Source of the DNA: Helianthus annuus
Taxonomy: Eukaryota > Streptophyta > Magnoliopsida > Asterales > Asteraceae
DNA: 64,000 nt
NCBI RefSeq assembly: GCF_002127325.2
Contig: NC_035438.2
Span: forward strand, 147,697,937-147,761,936
Direction: 5' to 3'
Positions 57,201-64,000 of this stretch are shown one piece after another (within the stretch, counting starts at the first letter, position 1; the number at the start of each line of letters is the position of its first letter). The notes below the pieces were generated by a model. It saw only the letters and a list, made by a program, of their open reading frames with translations. It had not been told where the DNA came from and searched no databases. The position numbers were made by a program, and so were the translations under genes.

Positions 57201-57790
57201 TCTTTCTGAGGTTATGCATCAGCTAATTTGTCAACCCATTCTTCTCGATCTTTGTTTATATCTAACAATGACATTGATCGAACCAAATGACAATATCTCT
57301 CAATAAGTTTCTTTGTAGTTTCACCCGATAAGCTTGTAAACAAATCAAACTCTTTCTTTAACAATGATTTTTTACTCCTGATCATATCCGTACTTCCTTC
57401 AAACTTAATTCGAAGTGCTTCCCAAATCGAACGTGAAGTACCATCATGTTGAAGTAGTATAAAAATGTCTTCCTTCACAGCTTGCTGAAGTAAACTAATC
57501 ATCATTTTCTCTGCTTTATACATATCTCTTTCTTTATCCGACAATTCAGAAATAGTTTTCACAACTGTACGAGGTTTAACATACTTTTTCTCAATACACT
57601 CCCAAGATCTCAAATGATTTGCTTGAACCCAATTTTCAAACCGATCTTTCCAACAATAGTATTCTTTGATGCCCATCAACTTTGGAGGTTTCTGTAACGT
57701 TCCTATTTCATTTTCCATGTTCACACTCTGAGCAACGGTAACAGGAGTACTCGGGGCAGTAGCAAACGCATTGTAAAACTCTTCTTCCAT
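54282..57790 (-). pseudogene. gag: Giant Gag of copia 2 (C-terminus cut by G)
   Basis: The minus-strand ATG at 57790 starts WKDRFENWVQANHLRSWEC-type copia Gag. The domain order matches copia 1: knuckle 1 CFRCREKGHFKREC (about 56497-56538), Glu/Ser-rich region, cysteine cluster CLKCLEPCKHC, coiled coil with SYSSSDYLIDRIYP, SPRKPNEEQ block, DVTFTSS, Lys-rich segment and knuckle 2 CYRCQEVGHIAWNC (about 54583-54624). Breaks include TAA at 57212, a stop at 56492, TAA at 56087, a frameshift near 55920, a deletion near 55216 and a stop at 54559. It ends at NFPPL where element G inserted; the last 60 or so codons are outside the window. Confidence 0.85.
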
Positions 57791-58231
57791 GTTTAGTGTT
57801 TCAAAAATTCCACAAACTTGCTTTCAAACGAAATGAAGTTGATGCAAAATGACTCTTTCAAACGAAATGAAACCCTTTTCACGCGAACTGATGATTTCGT
57901 ACGAAATGGCTAACTTTCAAACGAAATGGACAATCTGGTGCGAAATAAATGATTTCGTACGTAATGGACGTATCAATTCGTGCGAAATGGAGACTTTTTC
58001 AAGCGAAATGACCAAACCGTGCGAAATGGTGTTTCAAAGGTCCAATTCGTGCGAAATGAGGATCTGATTCAAATGAAATGAGCTATTTCGTGCGAAATGC
58101 TGCTGATGTCATACTCTCGGCCCGATTTTTGACAATTTGATCAGGTTTTAGGTCGATTTTAGGTCTAATACTTTCAAGGATTGATTAAAACAGTGTTACG
58201 CGTGTAATGTGAGAAAATAGCCCATTTTAAC
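57791..58231 (-). promoter_or_regulatory. Leader of copia 2 with CGAAATG motif array
   Basis: Around a dozen copies of ACGAAATG or GCGAAATG (plus-strand reading) lie between about 57828 and 58100, spaced 15-35 bp. They correspond in position to the GCGAAAC/T array of the copia 1 leader, with a slightly different consensus. The expected primer-binding site is missing: the leader stops at 58231 against an LTR fragment of the C family. Confidence 0.7.
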
Positions 58232-59212
58232 TGTCACACCCTGACCACGTAAAACAACAAAACATGGCGGAAACGTCGGGAAATGTTGTAACAGAATCAT
58301 TGTTTCACAACCATGGATTAAACAGTTTCGTTTTATTAAATTAAATGTATTACATTACATTGGAATTAGAAACAAAACAGGAACAAATAAACTTTCATTG
58401 TTATTAAGTCACTAAGGCCTCGTCCATTGCTATGTGAGAGTACACAAATATCATCATCAAACATCATCAACTATGGTACCTGAAACACAAGTGAAAATAC
58501 GTCAGCATAAAAATGCCGGCGAGTACATGGGTTTTATGTGAGTGTCAGGTTCATGGCTCGTTTAACATGTTGCAATACTTATTTAAAAACCTTGTTTTGA
58601 AAAGTATGGTATTGCGACATAATTAACCAACTCAAATTAAATTGGATATGATTTATAAAATCTCGTAGCCATGATTCTTAACTCCAAAACATTTGTTTTA
58701 TGAAATCAAATTGTAAAACATATAGAAGAAACTCGTTAACAAAACTTGTATGGTTTATATTATTCAGAAAACATCATTGTGTGACATTGTTTCAAAATCG
58801 TTTACCCAAGTGATCTAAATAACGCAACGATATATAATGTGTTAAAAGCACTTATATATAGGAAGTACCAGCGGCGTATCCACCATGCTTTTAACACATT
58901 ACACCCGCCCCGTTACCTAATCACTTCCCTAACCCAATGGTTCAAATAGTTACAAATGGTTCACATACATCAAACGATTACAAATGGTTCACATACACCC
59001 AACGATTACAAATGGTTCACATACATCAAATGGTTACAAATGGTTTACATACGCCAAAGGGTTACAAATGGTTCACATACAACAAACGATTATAAATGGT
59101 TCACATACATCCAACGATTCCAAATGGTTCACATACATCCAACGATTACAAATGGTTCACATACAACCAACGATTACCAATGGTTCACATACATCAAACG
59201 ATTACAAATGGT
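58232..59212 (-). repeat. C-family LTR fragment (J)
   Basis: It begins TGTCACACCCTGACCACG and is co-linear with the first 980 bp or so of LTR C, including the CCAGCGGCGTATCCACCATG block (58868-58887). It stops inside its minisatellite (58936-59212, about ten units of 28 bp with AATGGTTCACATACATCAAACGATTAC). The next base starts a copia LTR. Reading frames through the minisatellite simply translate the repeat. No internal region is attached. Confidence 0.75.
58936..59212. repeat. 28-bp minisatellite in LTR fragment J
   Basis: About ten units of TGGTTCACATACAT(C)CAACGATTACAAA appear with small changes. It is homologous in place to the ACGGTTCA array in LTR C but has a different consensus, so the arrays were homogenised separately. 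Confidence 0.9.
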
Positions 59213-59682
59213 TGTAGGATCGTTGTCGGACCCGTTATGAGTCGTTCAGAGGCGTTCTACTTAGAATGAAAGGCGGAAACATACATAATGAGTTGAATTC
59301 AGCTAGATTTCACTATAAACTGTCTTTGTATTGATTCTGAAAAGATTACAGGTCGGTAGACACTTCGACAGCGCTTCGCCGTCGGAAAACACCTAGTTAA
59401 TTCCGTATCAACTAACACGAGATCACACCTATTTATAGTTGATTTAATTCCGCATGAAACACACTTCAAGCGGAAATACATTCACACGATATTACATCAC
59501 AAGCGATATTACAGACTTCACACGAAATTAACATGTAATTCCGTGCGGAATTACATGGAAACTCTTCAAACGAAATTATGCTGCTTCATGCGAAATTAAC
59601 TATTTGCTTGATTCCTTGATCTTCGTGCCATGTATAATTCAAGACTTGATACAAGACGAAGTCAGCAGATGTATGCACTAAC
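59213..59682 (-). repeat. Copia LTR, probably of copia 2
   Basis: It begins TGTAGGATCGTTG and ends GCACTAAC, one base short of the expected ...ACA. It resembles the copia 1 LTR at both ends and has a TATA-like ACCTATTTATAG near 59427. Its GCGGAAT/GCGAAAT motifs (59455-59600) match the copia 2 leader. It may be the 5' LTR of copia 2 with fragment J wedged between LTR and leader, or a separate copia insertion in J. Confidence 0.65.
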
Positions 59683-62600
59683 TGTCACACCCCGACCACG
59701 ATAAAACAACAAATCGTGGCAGAAACATCGGGGAGTGTTGTAACAGAATCATTGTTTCAAAACACACGGAAATTTAAAGTTTCGTTTTATTAAACATTAA
59801 ACATTTACATCGTCTTGAGATCTAACAAACAAGTTAAACATAGTCTATTATTGTTATTAAGTCACTAAGGCCTCGTCCGGTCCTATGTGAGTATGCATCC
59901 TAGCAATCAACATCATTCAACAATACCTGAAACATATGTGAAAACAAAGTCAGCAAAGAAATGTTGGCGAGTACATAGGTTTTATGAGAGTGTCGGATTC
60001 ATGGCTAGTTTACATGCTGCAATACTTAATTAAAAACCTTATTTTGAAAAAGATAGTATTGCGACATAATTAACCGACTCAAATCAAGTTGGTTATAGTT
60101 TTATAAAATCTCGTAGCCATGATTCTTAACCCAAAACATTTAGTTAAATCAATTTGTAAAACATCTCGTAAAAACTCGTTAACAAAACTCGTATGGTTTA
60201 TATCATTTCAAAAACCTCGTTGTGTGACATCGTTTTAAAATCATTTTCCCCAGTGAACTAAATAATGATACAAAATGTAATATGATAAGAGCACATATAT
60301 ATATCATTTCAAAAACCTCGTTGTGTGACATCGTTTCAAATCGTTTAACTTGTCCCAAAATCGTTTAACTCGTTTTAATAGTGAAACTACTTTTGGTCGT
60401 CTCGCTAATAACATTAAAACCTTCGTGACTCGACTATCTCGCCTTTCACATTAATAAACCACCAAAGGGTAAATTAATAATCACAGATTCGGTCGCTACC
60501 CACCTAACCCACACATAACCATGGGTGCAGTCTAATAACGGGATTTGTCAGATCCTATGGTACCATAACCTAATACTGGTCGGTTTGGCCAAAATTAATG
60601 AATGTTATTCGTTTTGTAATTACAACCAACAAGTTTGTTCACTTTATCAAAATCGTTATTAATTTAATATAAACCATTTCAATCATTTTCAAAAACCATC
60701 GTTAAAACATTGAAATCATTTAACACATATGAATCACCCCAAACAATCAAAAACAGTAAAATAGGGGAACTAGGTACTCACTTGAGAATGCTTAGTGGTC
60801 TTTGAACAACAACCAAGCAAAGCTAGAGGGAGCACGGAATCAATCAGCAACCTAATAACTATATAAATAAACCGGACCTAAGTCGGAAGATCGGATAGGA
60901 TGAGGTCTTGTAAACCAAATGAGTTACTGGAACTCATATGACATGGTTTAACAAAGCCTACATACTAAATCGAAACCTACCTAAGTGCTTTCGACCCGTT
61001 ACGACCCATTAAGGTAGCATACGCTACTTTAACGCGTCGTTCGCGCAATTGCGCGTTCGAGACGTCTAACTAGTCCTATGACAAGTATTATATGCCTAAA
61101 CATGTTTAATTATGTTGTATAATCAGTTAAGTGACAAACGTTTGGGTAACATATGCTTAAAATCCAATTAAGCATAAAAAGGGCGTTTTGGTAATTTACC
61201 TAAGGCATATAAACTACCTATCATACAACTACTTAAACTAGGTGACCATAAGGTATAACCTCGGAAGGTTATTCCCTATGCAACTATGGTCACTAAACGT
61301 GCTTGGTCGGATCCTAATGATCGACCAAACGGGTCGAGTTCGAGAGTCTAAGCGGTGGTTTAGACCGCTTGACTTACGACTCTAAACAAGCACTAAACTA
61401 AAAGTGACGAGCTAAGCATGTTAAAACATGCTTAACTAAGTTAGAAAACAGGTTTTGATATCAAAACAAAGTGTTTTGATACCAAGAGTAGTTTGGTTGC
61501 AAAATACGCTTAAATGCACATTTTGACCGAAACTACGACTCGTCACTACGCCTGGTCAACATGGTAATCAGTAGGTATAGTCACTAAGGACTATAACCAT
61601 CGTGATTACGCTCATGTTGCGAAGTTCAAACGAACTTCTTGTTGACCATCTCGTGGTCGAAGCTTTCACACTCGAAAAGCGATAAAAGAAGGAAAGAGGA
61701 CTTACAAAGGGTCCAAATAGATTTGGTTCCAAGTATTCTCAGGTACGTAGTGAATAATCACAACCACTTAGAGAAATCTCAGACGAAATGCAAGGAAAAT
61801 GGAATGAAAGCATGGCCTTTATATAGTTTTCGCAAAACCGTTAAGGTCATTTCTTGGAGAAGAGGGAATGATCTAGGCCATACAAGTGTTAAGGACTGAT
61901 TGGGGGACTTGTTCTCCACACAAACCAGCCCATAGCATGAAACACCATTGATCAAAACCATCAAAATCGAGCTGAATGACCAGATTCAATGTTTCTGCCT
62001 GATAGGCTCTTGCGCCCCGCATAAGAATTAAGCTTGGGCTTACGCCCCAGGCCTAAGAACTTTGACAGATTTACATTTTTAGCCCCTGCATGCCCAAAAC
62101 TTGGTTTTCAATGCATTTTTGACACGTTTAAGCCCCGTTAACCCCATTTCAAGGCTCTAAAATGATGTTAAAATATTGGGAACTCAAAACATGCTCAAAA
62201 ATATCTCGGATGTCGGTTTGTTTGGTCGTACGGTTGCGTTGTTTGGTTAATTACGACGGAAGTCGTAACGAACGCAATAACGATCCAAATTAAGCGACGA
62301 ATGGAATTTTATCATGCCAATCACTAAAATAAAATAGTTTAATGATTACATAAATTTTTGGGTGTCCGGATATATTCAGAACGTAAGATATGCGCGAAAA
62401 TGCAAACTTGTGCACTTTTTGACGCTTTTAGTCCCTGAATGACCAATAAGTTTATTTTAGCATACCGAACCCCTCAAAGCCTATTTCTAAGCTATGTAAA
62501 GGATATTTAGGGTATGTTTAACTTATGATTAAGTTCCGGAATGTTCGTTACTATACAAATTGGCATACTTTCGCAGTTTGTCGAAATTAGTCCCTGTAAG

Positions 62601-62887
62601 CGAATAAACTTGATTTCGACACACCAAACCTTCCAAAACTTATTTCTAAGTTATGTAAAGGTTATTTAAGGTATGTTAAGCCTGTGTCACTATTCCAGAG
62701 TGTTTGTCGCATTAAACTGATTACATTTACGCATTAGCTTGCGTATAACCTTCTAGAAAGCGATTTAAAGCTTGAAATCAAACAAGAACTGATATGTGCA
62801 AATGATACACATATTTACACAAATCCCAAGTATGAAATACAATATTTAATTGATTTGGTATTTGTTTGATGGCCGTGGAGGTCACAG
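59683..62887 (-). repeat. LTR of gypsy element H (C family, 3,205 bp)
   Basis: It begins TGTCACACCCCGACCACG and ends GTGGAGGTCACA, and is co-linear with LTR C (shared blocks near 61317-61380, 61800-61960 and 62210-62320). It lacks the ACGGTTCA minisatellite and the CTTACGG palindrome, where it has instead GGCTTACGCCCC. TATA box: minus-strand CTATATAAAG at 61817-61826. It is followed by a polypurine tract, so it is the 3' LTR of a minus-strand element running right. Confidence 0.8.
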
Positions 62888-63521
62888 TCTCCCTACTTCA
62901 GGAAATTTCGTCTCGAAATTTAATTAGAGGAAACTTGTGAGAGCTCGAAACATGAAGTCGAAAAGATAAGACAGTACTGGTTAGGGTTATGAACTTCTAG
63001 TAACTTTAATAACATTATGTTTGCAATGTAAGAGGGAAACTTATATACAAGTATATGAAGCGCCATTGGTGCGTCCACCGTACCTCCGTTACATTGTTCA
63101 CGTTCTGTTATTGTTGCCACTATCGGTTCTTACACATGATAAATCTTACTGTGGTTTCCGTGCACTGAATTTCATAATTATGTACGCGTCCATAATTACG
63201 TAATTCCTTGCATAGTCCACACAGTGTATTTGATAATGTGTAGGGAAAAACCAAATGAACGAACCTGTCATGAGTGTGACTGGACCACCATAGGGTCCTT
63301 TCAGATATATCATCACATGCCATTCTTAACCAGATTCTGAATCAATCTTTTAACAAGACCACTCAAGGGGTCTTTTTTCGAATTATGAAATGGTACTATA
63401 TAATCCAAGGGTCTTATCTACTACGTAGAAGCCCATTAAGGATTTAAGGTAGTACCTTTGGATATCCTACTATGAATCCCTTATGAAGATATGGAAGATT
63501 CTATGAGGATTTGGATAACGA
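62888..63521 (-). other. Internal 3' end of element H
   Basis: The polypurine tract GAAGTAGGGAGAC (minus strand, 62888-62900) is followed by non-coding sequence that shares CATAATTATGTACGCG and CCATAATTACGTAATTCC (63172-63210) with element C. It has no 107-bp minisatellite. LTR I interrupts it at 63522. No ORF can be supported. Confidence 0.65.
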
Positions 63522-64000
63522 TGTCACACCCCCAAAATCCACACGCGGAGTACCACCGCTTGGAGGCGTGACATGACCAGGATGAAGCCACCAATTATAT
63601 CGAACATAATAAGTAATAAATGTAATTCAACCAAACAATATGAAAGGTGTTCAAACAAGGAATATTAAGTGTCTAGCGGAAGCATAAATGTAAACCCAAT
63701 GTACGTAATAAGTTCAAATGTTTAAATGTTTTAGCATGGCATCCACGATCCATGTCCCACAACGACTGCGCCTCCCGTGCAAGCTCCATGTATACCTAAG
63801 GTCCTGCAAGGCATGTAACAGAGAGTCAACAACAAAGTTGAGCGAGTTCACAGTTGGTTATTCAGTGTTCGTGATAGAATAGTAAATCGTATGTTCATTT
63901 AGTACACCATGTAACGTATGCATTTGTATCGCAGCCCTCTAGGCATGTGTGCGAAGATTAGTGGGAGTTTCCCAATTATTCTAGACTAGGTATATTTGTA
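63522..64000 (-). repeat. Start of gypsy LTR I (runs off window)
   Basis: It begins TGTCACACCCCCAAAATCC, a gypsy LTR terminus, and carries the AACAAAGTTGAGCGAGTTCA segment found in LTR E. Strand is guessed from the TGTCACACCCC end, which marks the U5 side in A, D and F. The remainder is outside the window. Confidence 0.55.

Noticed and set aside
58956..59240. Open frames rich in MVHIH / YKWFTY units
   Set aside because: They are translations of the 28-bp minisatellite in LTR fragment J and have no support as proteins.
63021..63323. Small frames near the right edge on both strands
   Set aside because: They fall in non-coding internal sequence of element H that is shared with element C without a conserved frame.

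Overview
The window looks like nuclear DNA of a flowering plant. Everything I can identify is LTR retrotransposon; I found no host gene, tRNA, rRNA, CRISPR array or bacterial-type operon. The Gag families (Tekay-like Ty3/gypsy chromoviruses with 1.4-4 kb LTRs, and Ty1/copia elements with very long zinc-knuckle Gags) remind me of daisy-family (Asteraceae) genomes such as sunflower, lettuce or Tanacetum. That is recollection, not proof.

The layout is a nest of elements inserted into each other, which I label A to I plus copia 1-3. Reading leftward, each element is broken by the right end of the next, and their left halves lie outside the window. Gypsy A (minus strand, gag remnant 1-702, LTR 2553-6516) sits in the gag of gypsy D (minus, 6517-12638). 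D sits in an LTR of gypsy E (12639-15768), and E sits in the reverse transcriptase of gypsy F (minus, 15769-30827). F sits in the gag of copia 3 (plus, 30828-53743), copia 3 in an LTR of gypsy G (53744-54281), and G in the gag of copia 2 (minus, 54282 onward).

Three insertions are complete, with matching 5-bp target duplications. Gypsy B (plus, 18892-27917, AGCGA) lies in the leader of F. Copia 1 (minus, 34195-51918, GAAAT) lies in the 3' non-coding region of copia 3. Gypsy C (minus, 41410-51536, TTTTA) lies in an LTR of copia 1. LTR divergence counted by eye is about 0.6% in B, 1% in C and 3% in copia 1, so C is younger than its host copia 1, as nesting requires. The right edge holds further LTR pieces of the C family (58232-59212 and 59683-62887), a copia LTR (59213-59682) and the start of another gypsy LTR (I, 63522-64000).

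Only B retains a full gag-protease-RT-RNase H-integrase-chromodomain order, and it carries four in-frame stops. C has gag but no pol. The copia elements have a Gag of roughly 1,300 codons and no pol at all, followed by about 2 kb of partly conserved non-coding sequence; they look like a gag-only family mobilised by a partner's enzymes. Several families carry clusters of short, family-specific motifs near the LTR TATA box: a CTTACGGWCCGTAAG palindrome in B, C and D, GCGAAAT in the copias, and GATCGGCTGG in F. Two gypsies (B and D) also have extra ORFs upstream of gag. These motif arrays, the hairpin series at 7443-7607 and the pol-less giant-Gag family are the most interesting signals.
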